This document shows, piece by piece, positions 1 to 9,991 of a DNA stretch of 64,000 nucleotides; within the stretch, counting starts at the first letter, position 1; each line of letters opens with the position of its first letter. Position numbers and translations under genes: made by a program. The DNA is from Pilasporangium apinafurcum. Taxonomy: Eukaryota; Oomycota; Peronosporomycetes; Pythiales; Pythiaceae. The stretch is from NCBI GenBank assembly GCA_001600495.1, contig BCKE01000078.1, positions 81,408-145,407 of the forward strand. The letters run 5' to 3'. The notes beneath the pieces were generated by a model that saw only the letters and a list, made by a program, of their open reading frames with translations, was not told the origin of the DNA and ran no database searches.

Positions 1-507
1 CATTTCTCAACACACTTGGATTTCGGTAAGTTGACTGGAGCTATATGAGTGTACTTGCGACAGAATGTTGATCGATCGCTCTGCTGTCTATATAACTAGA
101 CACAGTTATCGATACATGCGCCTTGGAATGAGATGGCAATTGTCGAACGGTATCACTATCGAAGGTACTCGCATGAAAGCGGTACGTTCACGCAATTCCA
201 TCCAAAAAACCTCCTGATTCATTTCTAACGTGTACATTTCTTGATTTGTGGCAATCAGCTCGAGAATGAAGATGAGAAGGACGAGTATCGACTTGTTGAC
301 CTCGAGAATCTGCGTGTGGAAGCATTTTTGGTCGAGATCTTTGCGTTAACGACAGATGAGAAAATTGACGAGGCATCACAACGTATTCGACGGTTCGCTG
401 TTGATCTAGATCCATATTTCATCGAGCGGCCATCGGAGGGCAAAGAGATTCTCCACAGTACAGCCACGCTAGCTGCTGAAGTGCGTCGCAAACGTCCTCG
501 TCCGTGA
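1..507 (+). CDS. 3' end of an unrecognised gene (partial)
   Basis: Only the tail of this gene is in the window. A terminal exon of 82 codons runs from about 259, just after a CAG acceptor, to the TGA at 505-507. A GTAAGT donor at 26 suggests that bases 1-25 are the end of the preceding exon and 26-258 an intron. The tail is acidic to mixed in charge, predicted helical (DEKIDEASQRIRRFAVDLDPY) and ends in a basic RRKRPRP stretch. I do not recognise the family. The in-frame TTG at 241 is not a real start because it lies inside the presumed intron. Confidence 0.45.
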
Positions 508-702
508 AAGTGTTCAGTGTCCCTTGTCTTTTTGCCCTATACCAAACAAGCCATCTAAGCATAGAGCATAACAAGTCAAGCATCGAGCGATCAAATGAGG
601 TAGTTTCACTTCACAAATAAAATGTATTTGCCGAATCCATCCACGATCAGTTGTTGGTTTGTTGGATTGCTTTTGTTTGATTTCACTTCGGTCATGGTTG
701 CT

Positions 703-1830
703 CTAATTGCATTCACAGCCAAAATAATCAGAATTGCCTGAATGTGCAGGTGCAGTAAAACTGCTCAGCCGGATAATCTCCGCACGTCGCCGTTGCTCGT
801 ATTCATCGTCATCTTCTTCTCGCTTTTGAGCTTTCTCATCCGAACCGTGAGCTCCTAAGGATGTCGACGTCTCCCCTTTCCGCGCACTGCGATAGTCCTG
901 CACCATTTGATCAATTAAGCACTGAAACGCTTCGGCGATGCAGTCACCATTCTTTGCTGAGGCGCGAAACCATTCCAAAATATTGTTCTTTGCCACGCAT
1001 TTTTGCATATTGACGCCAAGATTCAATGCACCCATGGGGTCATTCAGCAAATCGCTCTTGTTGGCAATCATTACTACGGGGATATTCTCGTCGTTATTGA
1101 GGTCTTTGCAGCAGACATCGATCTCGTTCTTCCAGTTCACAACTGCATCAATCGTATTTTCACGCGTGATATCACAGACGATCACTGCGCCTTTGGCATC
1201 ACGAAAATATGCGCGCGTGAGCTTTGCGAATCGGTCCTGACCAGCGATATCCCACAATTGCAGACTGATTGTGAGCTGGTCGTCGTACTCGATGATTTTC
1301 TCAACAAAATCAGCACCAATAGTGCTGGTGTACTCTTCCGAGAAATCCTTGGAGACAAATTGGCGGATGGTGCTGGTTTTACCACAGCGTGCATTGCCCA
1401 CTATCAATACCTTCATGATGACTGTCTCTGGCTCCGAGTCTAGAGAATCGGAACTATCGTTATCATCGTCAGAGTCACTCACATATGAACCATCCGAATA
1501 TGTTGAATACTGCGCCAAGAGCTCGTCGATTTCTTCTTTTGTTGGCGCCGCCAAATTCTCTAGCTCCGCCAATTTCTGTCGTACTTCCTCAATGTCCATG
1601 GGTGTATCGTTGATGGTCTCGTTATCTGCAGACGACAATGTCGACTGAAATTTTCTTACGGGTGACAATTTTTCGTGGTCGTTGCCTAGATCCTCAGATG
1701 ATGATGCAGAGGTGGTAATGACACCCATACTAGTCGCATCGGCAGCGCTATTAGTTCTTCGCGTACGCAGGATCCGTTCTCGAGACGATTTGGAGCTGAA
1801 CATGCTCACCACATCAAGCTGTTCGTCCAT
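703..1830 (-). CDS. Rab32/38-like small GTPase with long acidic N-terminal extension
   Basis: This is a single-exon protein of 375 residues. The G domain spans about residues 138-315, with P-loop GNARCGKT (145-152), G3 WDIAGQ (193-198), G4 NKSD (257-260) and G5 SAK (291-293). Rab32/38 GTPases are known for IAGQ in place of the usual TAGQ, and the switch I segment IGADF also fits. Rab32 relatives act on lysosome-related organelles and mitochondria. About 137 residues precede the G domain, Ser-rich then strongly acidic (DSDDDNDSSDS near 120), which is unusual for a Rab. The C-terminus ends CEC plus one residue and could be geranylgeranylated. ATG at 1830 is the first in frame. The subfamily is less certain than the GTPase call. 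Confidence 0.85.
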   Translation of the reverse strand: MDEQLDVVSMFSSKSSRERILRTRRTNSAADATSMGVITTSASSSEDLGNDHEKLSPVRKFQSTLSSADNETINDTPMDIEEVRQKLAELENLAAPTKEEIDELLAQYSTYSDGSYVSDSDDDNDSSDSLDSEPETVIMKVLIVGNARCGKTSTIRQFVSKDFSEEYTSTIGADFVEKIIEYDDQLTISLQLWDIAGQDRFAKLTRAYFRDAKGAVIVCDITRENTIDAVVNWKNEIDVCCKDLNNDENIPVVMIANKSDLLNDPMGALNLGVNMQKCVAKNNILEWFRASAKNGDCIAEAFQCLIDQMVQDYRSARKGETSTSLGAHGSDEKAQKREEDDDEYEQRRRAEIIRLSSFTAPAHSGNSDYFGCECN

Positions 1831-3295
1831 GGTCAGCGGCAGCTACGGTCTTTGTCTGGATGTGATGGATGGAGATGGGATGGAATGGATGTGCACACTC
1901 CCTTTCCCTTTTTGTCTGCTGCTTCAGTAGAGAGAGTGAGATCAGAAGCAACCGTTTTTTTTAACTTATTCGCCAATTATACGCGACGCTTCAAGATTTC
2001 AACCAATGATACGCACTATCCAATCCTGATCTTGGAATCTTCGGTTGAAGAACTGAAGTGAACCCATAATGCGGCAGATCTCATCTCCCGTTGAAACTAA
2101 CCAATTAGGATCGTATGATGGCCATAGAAAGCGGCACCGAAGATGAAGCACTAAACAATGAATGGACCATCAACCATAATATACTTCTTTATTGATTTAT
2201 TAGTAGAAGTATGAATATCTACGCTGTGGTGATGCATTGACATCTGGACTGAAACTTGGCTAACCGTTCGAAATGTCACTAGTATGAAATAAATGTTTGG
2301 ACCTATGTGAGATCCAATCACTGGTTATTGGTTTTTTTTTAGATATTCAGTTGTAAACAATGAACATTGTATGGTGTGCTGCCTTGTGTTTGGCCGCCTC
2401 CACCGCCATGCACGTTCCATAATCCCACCTCGACGCATATATATGGTTGCATCTTGTCTGGATCCCAGTAGTCGTTGGTAATAATCAACCTAGCTTGCAG
2501 TAAAACATTGTACCGCATGTCATCGAGCTTGCGGCCTCGATGCCTACAAACGAACTCAACCAGGAAGTCCCAGCGTACCGATGAAAACGCCAGAAATCAC
2601 AGTTGAGTCCATACACCTTGTAAGTATTCTGTACAGATTGTCTTTGCTGTCGAAAAAGTATCCCACCAACGCCACACTTGAAAACACGCGCAAAGAATTG
2701 GCTCTCTATATCCGCTCCGCCCCACAACTAACGGACTTCACGAAAACCTCAGCGATACAAGCACAAATCGGTTGTTCACTCCATTTCCCCTCAAGTTTCT
2801 AGAACCGTTCAAGCTCATGTGTGCGCGTGATTTCGGCGCAGCTGGGGATTGGACGAAAACAGACTCGACCAAATGCACGACGAACGCCATCGCCATCGTC
2901 ATTCAACACAGAAACAACAATCAACTTGATGTCATCAGGTATCCAAGACGCGACATGATATCCGACATTCGACATCCGTCAATCACACACAAGTACAACA
3001 ACCATCAATCATCGCTTCCAAATTAACGCTAATCAACGAAGATCAACGAAGATCAACGAAGATCAACGAAGATCAACGAAGATCAACGAAGATCAACGAT
3101 AATCAACGATAATCAACGGAGATTAACGATAATCAACCATTTTCCACGAAATGCACTACGCATTCTCGTCTAGAAACGTCCCAATCACAACTCCTAGTGA
3201 CAGCGACAGACTTTCANAACAATCCACCGACCACCACTGCTCTCCAAACCAACACAACGCTACTTGCTTCCAACTTCACAAGCCACAACAACACC
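1831..3295. other. Intergenic region
   Basis: No convincing gene was found. A T-rich run lies near 2332-2340. Open stretches at 2485-2727 (minus) and 2581-3026 (plus) lack family signatures. From about 2846 onward the sequence matches, in inverted orientation, the DNA upstream of the second secreted-protein gene near 26.5-26.85 kb, so this part is the shared promoter and 5' leader of that duplicated unit. Confidence 0.6.
3021..3140 (+). repeat. 10-bp tandem repeat, 12 units
   Basis: Twelve consecutive 10-base units occur here, consensus GATCAACGAA, with variants at both ends (AATCAACGAT, AATCAACCAT). They lie about 155-275 bases upstream of the ATG of the secreted protein gene. The duplicate locus has only about two units at the equivalent place (near 26657-26677), so the array expanded in this copy or contracted in the other. 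It lies in non-coding leader or promoter DNA. Confidence 0.9.
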
Positions 3296-3835
3296 ATGAA
3301 GTTCATTACCTTCGTTGTCGCTGCGCTTGTCGCTATCACTACTGGTGTGGCATCCACCAATGCTGCAGTCAGCGATGACGTTGCTGCTCCAGCCAATCCA
3401 TCATCCGTCATCTCACCACAGGAAGCGCTACAAGCGGTCAAAGGACTTGAACTTCCCAAGGGAGTCACGCTCACTAATACTGCCGAGTATATCCCAGAAC
3501 CAGCACAACAACAACAAACCGACAAGAAAGAAGTCGATCTTCGCGGTGCAGAATCTGATGACAAGAAGGAATGGTGGGGACATGGTAGATGGGGAGGTTG
3601 GGGAGGTTGGGGAGGCTGGGGAGGCTGGGGCGGAGGAGGTTGGGGAGGTTGGGGCGGAGGAGGCTGGGGAGGTTGGGGAGGCTGGGGTGGATTCGGACCA
3701 TACCGCTTCGGATTTACTTGCGGTGGCTGGGGAGGATGGGCTTACCCACTCGGTTACTGGAATGCCTATGGTGCTGGACTGTATGGAGGTGGCTGTGGAC
3801 TTGGCNTTCCATTTGGCGGTCTCTTCTATTGCTAA
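3296..3835 (+). CDS. Secreted Trp-Gly-repeat protein, copy A
   Basis: This 179-residue protein begins with a clear signal peptide (MKFITFVVAALVAITTGVA, cleavage near residues 19-24). A conserved spacer of about 75 residues follows, then a low-complexity domain of GGWGGWGG-type repeats (about residues 98-138), and a C-terminal tail rich in Gly, Tyr and Cys ending in FYC. ATG 3296 was chosen because it opens the signal peptide; the frame upstream carries an N and no better start. Glycine-rich secreted proteins often act in cell walls, but the exact role is unknown. One codon near the C-terminus (base 3806) is ambiguous. A paralogue lies at 25959-26501. Confidence 0.8.
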   Translation: MKFITFVVAALVAITTGVASTNAAVSDDVAAPANPSSVISPQEALQAVKGLELPKGVTLTNTAEYIPEPAQQQQTDKKEVDLRGAESDDKKEWWGHGRWGGWGGWGGWGGWGGGGWGGWGGGGWGGWGGWGGFGPYRFGFTCGGWGGWAYPLGYWNAYGAGLYGGGCGLGXPFGGLFYC

Positions 3836-4245
3836 ATTATCAGCACCGACTGTCGCTTGTATACTTGCACGCTTGGATTGGTCATCTCCAATACCATCGC
3901 TATGAATCAATCTCAAGAGCGCGTGGATAGGATGCAGCGTTGTCGTAAACTATCGCTCGTTTCTCATTGCTAAATAATCAACATCCGAGCTTTTTCGTAT
4001 CGTACCTATTTCACACCTTTCTTTCTTTCTTTCTTTCTTTTGTCTTGCCATGTTTCTGGAATAATATCGATTGTGCGACCGTAAATATCCGAGGAAACGA
4101 TGCTGTCGCTAAGCAAATTGATGAGAAACAGGTGATTAAGTATATCATAACGCATTTATGCCTTACCATTTGTACTGTGGTGTAGCATTACTGCTGGATA
4201 TCCAAGTAGAATACATCAGTACTATGCTTGCTTCATTTATCATAA
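3836..4245. other. Intergenic region with CTTT microsatellite
   Basis: This interval lies between the secreted protein and the F-box gene, which ends toward it. A (CTTT)n microsatellite of about six units occurs at 4017-4040. Nothing else was identified. Confidence 0.6.
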
Positions 4246-6090
4246 TCATGTTGGCTTCTCAAAAAATATTACACCACAAGTAGTCCAGTTTTGTACTTGT
4301 GCAGGTTGGTTACATGGATGCACCATCAACCCACCAGGAATTGCAATAGGTCCAATCGTCGCCGCCGATAGGCAACAACTGAGAGGAATTTCTGGAAAGA
4401 CTGTACTGTGAGCTTGGACTTCAATGCCACTCTTCTCACTAGATTGCTTGCGTTTGAACGCACATCCAATCATAAAAGCCCCTATCGGCCGTTCATTGTG
4501 CAGCTCCATAGTGTGTTGAATTTGTTGAAGTACACGGATGTGTGCGCGTTTGGCACTACTTGGATCAAGTATGGCTAAGAACCCATACATCCTTTCTTCC
4601 CAGTGCTGTGTCATAGTAAATACAGCCCCCTCGAAGTCAAAGGTGACACCATCCAATTTTCGAATAGACACATTCGCCGCGCTGTCCCACATTACTTCAA
4701 CATCATCAACAGGGTTCAGTATGGAACGAAGTGGTTCGGGTTCCGAGCAAGCATAGATGGCGAGTGCATCCATATATTCGAGAGTTTGAAATTCTGGAGG
4801 TACGACTAGCGAGCGATCTTGTGCAAAACCATTCTCATCTGGTTCTGAAATCAAATAAAAAATACGAGGATCCGCGAGATAGTTGAGCTCCCGACTAGGT
4901 ACATGCTTGCTTTGTATCACCGAAGTGACTGGCTGGTATGCACATGATCCAAAAGGATGAATACCAATTCTTCCACGAAATTGGATCACGAGATTCTCCG
5001 GGAAGTCCATCTCACCCCTACAGTCTTGTTGTCTCTTGGCTTGATTTTGACGTTGTTGTCGTCGTGTCCGCATTTCGCCGCAATGCTTAAAAGAGCAACC
5101 AGTTCTTGAATAGCTTACAACTGGTACAAATTGGCCAGAAGACGACAATACCCCACCGACGACTGGTGCCATGGGATCCCACTGACGGAGAATAGGCAAC
5201 AGTTCTTCCGCACTATTCTCATTCACGCACACAGTCAAAAAAGATGGGACATCTCCATTATCAACCGCTGTGAAAGGATACGCAAAATCGTAGGAGCGAC
5301 CACGTGCATGCTGGCGCAACGAGACGCGATCAAATGTGGCGGCTTCGATGGTTGTGCCTGGCAAGTGGGCAACAGTAATAGATAGCGTGATTACCTTAGA
5401 TGATGCATCGGCATTTCTCCTGGATTGACTAGTAAAACGTTGCGTCTCACAAACAGTCACACTACCACTACCCATAACTCCAAGCGGAGAGAACAAGCCT
5501 ACTACCAAGCATCCTGCTGGGATCAGTTTTGCTGATTCTAGCGTTAATACAAGGTCCTTCCAATAGCCACCGGTCTGCCAGGGTGTCGTATCTGAGGAAC
5601 CGATAGAAATGATCACGAAATTGGGTGCAAATCGTGTCAAAAAGCAATTACCGTGATTCATACGCAGCAATTTGAGACTCTCTTCGACACTCAAAGCGGT
5701 CAAAATCGTATTCTTCCACTCGACATGCTTCTGCTTCATCTGCAGCACGATACTTGACCAAGCAGAGCACACACGCACCATTGCATTCGTTTCTTTTGAC
5801 GTAAGAAATGGAAGCACCACCGCAAACACGTCCGGAGGCAGCAAGTGAAGACAAAATGATGAGCCAGTTCGCTTGGTGCTCTTGCCCAACGGGGATTGTT
5901 GTTTCCCTCTGTGTGTCGAATGGTTATTCTTCTGCTTCCCACTACTGAACAGTGGAGTATTCCCATTCTTTTTGTTGGTCTTTCGCTCCGGTTTGGCTTG
6001 GCAATGGCCATTTTCACGCAGTGACGACACAGTATTTGTCTTTTTCCTGTTGCTTCTTCTCCACATTGTCTGTTTCTTCCATTCCGCCAT
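4246..6090 (-). CDS. F-box protein with FIST-like domain (FBXO22-like)
   Basis: This is a single-exon protein of 614 residues. A basic, disordered N-terminus is followed by an F-box at about residues 82-116 (LPPDVFAVVLPFL then VRVCSAWSSIV), which in the family binds SKP1 of an SCF ubiquitin ligase. The rest resembles a FIST sensory domain: a Gly-rich segment (CLVVGLFSPLGVMGSG), PVVGGVLSSSG, and a GIHPFGSCAYQPV segment like the FIST-C core. F-box plus FIST is the architecture of FBXO22. The open frame extends to a GTG at 6120, but the first ATG is 6090. The ARID gene starts 136 bases away on the other strand, so they probably share a promoter. The FIST assignment rests on motif resemblance. 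Confidence 0.65.
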   Translation of the reverse strand: MAEWKKQTMWRRSNRKKTNTVSSLRENGHCQAKPERKTNKKNGNTPLFSSGKQKNNHSTHRGKQQSPLGKSTKRTGSSFCLHLLPPDVFAVVLPFLTSKETNAMVRVCSAWSSIVLQMKQKHVEWKNTILTALSVEESLKLLRMNHGNCFLTRFAPNFVIISIGSSDTTPWQTGGYWKDLVLTLESAKLIPAGCLVVGLFSPLGVMGSGSVTVCETQRFTSQSRRNADASSKVITLSITVAHLPGTTIEAATFDRVSLRQHARGRSYDFAYPFTAVDNGDVPSFLTVCVNENSAEELLPILRQWDPMAPVVGGVLSSSGQFVPVVSYSRTGCSFKHCGEMRTRRQQRQNQAKRQQDCRGEMDFPENLVIQFRGRIGIHPFGSCAYQPVTSVIQSKHVPSRELNYLADPRIFYLISEPDENGFAQDRSLVVPPEFQTLEYMDALAIYACSEPEPLRSILNPVDDVEVMWDSAANVSIRKLDGVTFDFEGAVFTMTQHWEERMYGFLAILDPSSAKRAHIRVLQQIQHTMELHNERPIGAFMIGCAFKRKQSSEKSGIEVQAHSTVFPEIPLSCCLSAATIGPIAIPGGLMVHPCNQPAQVQNWTTCGVIFFEKPT

Positions 6091-6226
6091 TTTCCAGCCA
6101 TGAAAAGCAAAAGCGAACACATTGAAGGAAACACTAATGGCATATTATACAATAAATAGTATCATAAACCAGCAAACCAAAAATACCATAATTAGAATCA
6201 CGGCAAGTGTGAAAACGAGGACCAAC

Positions 6227-8322
6227 ATGGCGGAGAGAACGTCGCCGAGTTTGCTGGCGCTACAGTTGAGTTGCCGCGGAAATGTGACGCGCGAGAGGAT
6301 TATGCACGATTGGGTGGCGTTTCTAGAAGCGCGTGGTGAGCTGAATCTATTGCAGAATCTGCCAAAGACCGCCAAAGGCGTGAGCATCGACTGGGTGCGG
6401 CTTTATGAAGAAGTGGTGACGAAGGGCGGATTCCAGTATGTCTCACAGCACAAACTCTGGAGCACCATCACAAGCAAGGAGTGCATGAATTTAGATCTCA
6501 TGCCGTACAAAGCGGCATTGTACTACGAACGGTATGTTTGATCTTTTTACCCATTTATTGGATAATCTACTTGTTACAATTATGGTTGTAATGTTTGGTT
6601 GGCGCATTTTATACCGTCGAAACAATATCAGATATTTGCGCGCTTTTGAAGAGAAGCAGCTATTTGGACGAGATTTGCCACCAGCTATAACATCTGCGAT
6701 TTCAGTGAAGCGACAGGCTGACGATGCGGAACAAATCGCAACACTAAACGAACTCCAGGAGGCACAAAGCGTAGGAGGGACACCTCTCCCACACACGACA
6801 AAGCGTCTCAAAGTGCATCGACGTGCGCATTTAGATTTGGGTTCAATGCACGGCATTGTTCTCGCATTGGATTCGGATATTCCGTCAGAAGTAGTTAAGG
6901 CAATCAACCTGCTGAATGTAATGTCTTACGGAAACCCAAATGACCCAGAAAGCGAGTTGTTTTTAGACAATGCGCCAGGTCTTCTCGACGCGATTTATCG
7001 ACAGCTACAATTATGCTCATTATTGCCCCATCAGTGGATGAAGGATGAAATTGCTGGCATTGAGACTGTGACACAGCGAGTGAGGAGACGTCTATTGAAT
7101 TTGAGCGCCTCGGATGGCCAGCGTGAGTTGATGGATGCCAAAGGGTTGCTTTTACTCAATATCCTTCGGAATCTTTCGATGATAGGCGAAAATGAAAAGC
7201 CGATCGCAGACCATGAAGAAATATGCATGTTTCTCATCTTGGCGTTGCGGACATTCGAGCACAACTTCGAGATTGGCGATCATGTCCTGGATATATTGTG
7301 TAGCATCTCGAAGCGAATCGATTTCTTTGCATTGCACCCTCCGACGCATCTTGAAATATGGCATCCGCATTACCAGTTATCGTCGCAGTTGTGGAAGAAG
7401 GAAAAAGTACTCCCATTGGAGTGTTTATTACAACAGGTGAACCGAATGCTGCTCAATCCACTACAGAAACGCTCTGTAGTAATGCGATGCTGTGAATTAC
7501 TCTGCAACGTCTGCCGTGATGTCACTTTGAAATCTGCACTTTCATCCAGTAAAGCGCTACAGGATCCCGAGTTACTAGACCAAATCGTCTTTTTGTTGGG
7601 TTGCTCCAGGCAAGATTTCTGGAATTTGGCGTCGAAGAAGAAACACGACCACAGCGGAGGATACCCTGACGATGACGATTACGATATGGACGAAGATGAG
7701 GATGACTTTGATGAGCCAGAGTTGGATGAGAATAGCAAATGGCCAGCACCATGGGAAAGTGATGGTTTCCCTTCAGGAGTCGGGATGGGAGTTGTGTACG
7801 TAAGCCCAGAAGGGAATCGGAATGCTGATTCCAGCACTACCTTTGACAATAATCCGAAATTGGATCACGAGATGCGTGACGCGGCATTGGAAGTATTATT
7901 TCGGCTTTCTGACTGCGATGATAATGCAAAGGTCAGAATTCGTTTGATTATCTGTGGGTAGAAAATCTGTCTGAAGTTTTGTTTTCCTTTGGTGTAATAT
8001 GCAGCTCCGACTGGCCAAGCATCCTACGTGCTTGACCTGCATTGCCGCATCGTTAACATCATGCATTGGCCGGGTAAGGAACGATCGAATTCTTGTATGA
8101 TTGAGAGCCATGGGCCTGATAGTTTCTGTCTTTTAATCCTTGCAGCCAGAAGCTGCGCGGATAGCTGTGGCGACACTAAGCAACATCTCCATGAACCGAC
8201 AGACGTTTCCACACTTCCTTCCAATTGAGAAGGACCTGATTTTGGTGGCTTGCTCCGATCGCAGCGTTTCTGATATCTTGAATAATGTTGTCGCCGACGT
8301 ATACGGCATGCATTCGTTATAG
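6227..8322 (+). CDS. ARID-domain chromatin protein with armadillo-like body
   Basis: Four exons are inferred: 6227-6531, 6632-7931, 8005-8073 and 8146-8322 (616 residues). Phases agree at each junction, and the first junction rebuilds the ARID ending YYERYLRAFEEK. The ARID DNA-binding domain covers about residues 17-112 (RIMHDWVAFLE, DWVRLYEEVVTKGGF, LWSTIT). The remainder is helical and repeat-like, has an acidic insert near 7660-7730 (DDDDYDMDEDEDDFDEPE), and ends in HEAT/ARM-like helices (ARIAVATLSNISMNR). ARID plus ARM-like repeats resembles ARID2/BAF200 and ARID1 of SWI/SNF remodellers, so a nuclear remodelling subunit is the inferred role. The donor at 7932 (GTCAGA) is weak. Confidence 0.75.
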
Positions 8323-8480
8323 GAAGCACCAAGATTCAGGAGATATTACGGACAAAATATGCACGGTATACCAATAACAAGAAGAATCTACACCGCAATT
8401 TCTTCTGTTTTAGTTTATGCGCGCTGTACTAGCACAACGAAAGCTCAACAACGTAGTGCACCACACCTGCCTTCTCTTCT

Positions 8481-8945
8481 TTAAAAGCCAAGACCGGTCA
8501 ACCACTTCTTGATATCCGTAGCATGATCTCCAACAACCTCAAGTCGTCCTGGACGGATGGCGACTTCCTTACCTTGGCAGATCTTGGACATCTCCGAGCG
8601 CAATTCCTCTTCGTCGCCTTTGAAACGACGCAAAATGGTCAGCACGCGCGTGCGACCATTTCTGTAATCTCTATACACGGGTAATTGCAACCCGACAGCC
8701 GTGCGCTTGACGTGGAATGGAAGACCTGGCAGCGGTTGTTCCGGAGCGGGTGACCAGCCATTAAAACTCACTTTTTCCGGCACATACGTTGGTTCGTATT
8801 TGAGTGGTGGCACTTCGACAGGCTCCTGAGGTACGCGCTGCAGTGCACGCAGGTTCGCTGGATGGCGGGTCTTGCGGCGGATTTGGCGGTTGCTGGCCAC
8901 GCGCTCGATGCTATTGATACTTACGACCACACGGCGAGAGAACAT
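8481..8945 (-). CDS. MRPL49: Mitochondrial large-subunit ribosomal protein mL49
   Basis: This is a 154-residue protein of the Img2/mL49 family. The conserved C-terminal half reads LPFHVKRTAVGLQLPVY, then VLTILRRFKGDEEEL and a final IKKWLTGLGF, which matches the family core. ATG 8945 gives a basic, Ser/Arg-rich N-terminus (MFSRRVVVSINSIERVASNR) suited to mitochondrial import. The frame stays open upstream to 9068, where an ATG would add 41 residues, but the presequence argues for 8945. The product works in the mitochondrial large ribosomal subunit. Its 3' end faces the ARID gene 159 bases away. Confidence 0.85.
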   Translation of the reverse strand: MFSRRVVVSINSIERVASNRQIRRKTRHPANLRALQRVPQEPVEVPPLKYEPTYVPEKVSFNGWSPAPEQPLPGLPFHVKRTAVGLQLPVYRDYRNGRTRVLTILRRFKGDEEELRSEMSKICQGKEVAIRPGRLEVVGDHATDIKKWLTGLGF

Positions 8946-9136
8946 GCTTCTCAATGCAGTCAATTCAGTCGACAACCTGATGCTGCGAGGAGCTACTTTA
9001 CGTGACTGCCGTTCGTTTTGGTGACCAGGATAGGAACCCAATAGTATACGGTCCATTAAAGAAATCATTGTCTTTGTGTATGTGTATACTATACATATCC
9101 TTTATCCGACTGTATCGCTGTTTTGGTTACTTTAGC

Positions 9137-9453
9137 CTAATTGATTTGGGCTACACCGTATACTTCAGGATACGTTTTGATTATCAAAAGGATAGTCGCA
9201 TCAACACTTTACAAAGAAGAATCAACTCCTTCAAGGAAAGCGTTGATCAGGCAAAGCGGAAATACTGACGACGAAGATTCCACACCGAGCATGGAGGATA
9301 CCAGTCGCGGAACGCATATCAATTATCGAAGCTTTCGCTCGATGATCTAAGAAAATGCACAGGTCAATGGGATTGACTTTTGTGGCGTTCAGGGCCTCCA
9401 CAAACTCAACGATAGTTTTTCCAGACATGATGGTAGCATCGACGATCAGGACT
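9137..9453 (-). pseudogene. Decayed duplicate of the final UMP synthase (OPRT) exon
   Basis: Read on the minus strand, this stretch matches the last exon of the intact gene at 10433-10742 along its whole length. VLIVDATIMSGKTIVEF parallels the PRPP-binding [34 protein letters not shown] parallels [17 protein letters not shown]; a YGVAQ ending followed by TAG parallels FGVAAQ-stop. Similarity begins at the base where the intact exon begins, and the splice-acceptor AG is lost there. At least one frameshift (near 9245) and an in-frame stop break the copy. No earlier exons were recognised nearby, so this is probably a partial tandem duplication of a gene end. Confidence 0.8.
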
Positions 9454-9490
9454 TAACAAGAAGATCTTTAAAATGACAGCCTATAAGTAA

Positions 9491-9991
9491 TCCAAGAGAG
9501 AAATTGATCATGAGCATGTCGAGTTTTTACACAAGTACCTGTGTAAATTGTCCACACCCTTTAGGGCAGTTGCCACTGGAAAGGAAGCGAAAAGACTCCA
9601 CTTCATTAGTCCAATTCTCGCATGTGTATGTGAGTTGTCTGACGACGATGCTTAAGTTTCGGTTGAAGAAAATGTTATTGAAAAACGAATTCATGCACAT
9701 GGAGATTTTGAATTTGTTATTCAACATGACGACAAGCGAATATGCATCGTGGAAGCGAAGTGAGACGCTTTTCGACAAGAATTGACTTAAGATCTTCAAG
9801 GATGCGAAGCAATGAGTAAAGATGAGAAATTGAGCTTAATATATGGGATTGCGACCAATTACTCGGAATGGTACTTCTTGAGAGGCTCAGATTTCAAAAT
9901 AGAGTGTGATGAATCATCAATTGTGACGGTTAATACTATTCCCACATGTGACTCCGTGAGAAAATTGCGGAAAAGATATATGACATGCTAA
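9491..9991 (+). pseudogene. Decayed PD-(D/E)XK-nuclease-like gene of oomycete effector type
   Basis: One frame (9500+3n) stays coding-like for about 160 codons with no frameshift but is cut by stops at 9653, 9761 and 9788, ending at 9989-9991. It contains a GDFEF segment, then KRICIVEAK, then IYGIATNYSEWYFLR. The order Asp, strand, E-x-K followed by a Gly-Ile-Thr-Asn strand fits a restriction-endonuclease fold of the kind found in C-terminal domains of Crinkler-type proteins, which are abundant in oomycetes. That family link is from memory and inference. The upstream frame is closed by a stop at 9488 and no start was found, so only a domain fragment remains. Confidence 0.6.

Larger units (their letters stand above)
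2846..3850 (+). repeat. Segmental duplication, copy A
   Basis: About 1 kb containing the gene at 3296-3835 and its upstream DNA recurs in inverted orientation at about 25868-26852. Matching landmarks, in order, are the ACGAAAACAGAC segment, the TGATGTCATCAGGTATCCAAG segment, the ATCATCGCTTCCAAAT segment, the leader before the ATG, the signal peptide and the C-terminal tail. The match fades beyond about 3850. All three ambiguous bases (N) in this window fall inside the two copies. Confidence 0.85.

Noticed and set aside
3021-3140. Possible CRISPR-like array
   Set aside because: Units are 10 bases in direct contact with no spacers, and the DNA is eukaryotic; it is a simple tandem repeat.
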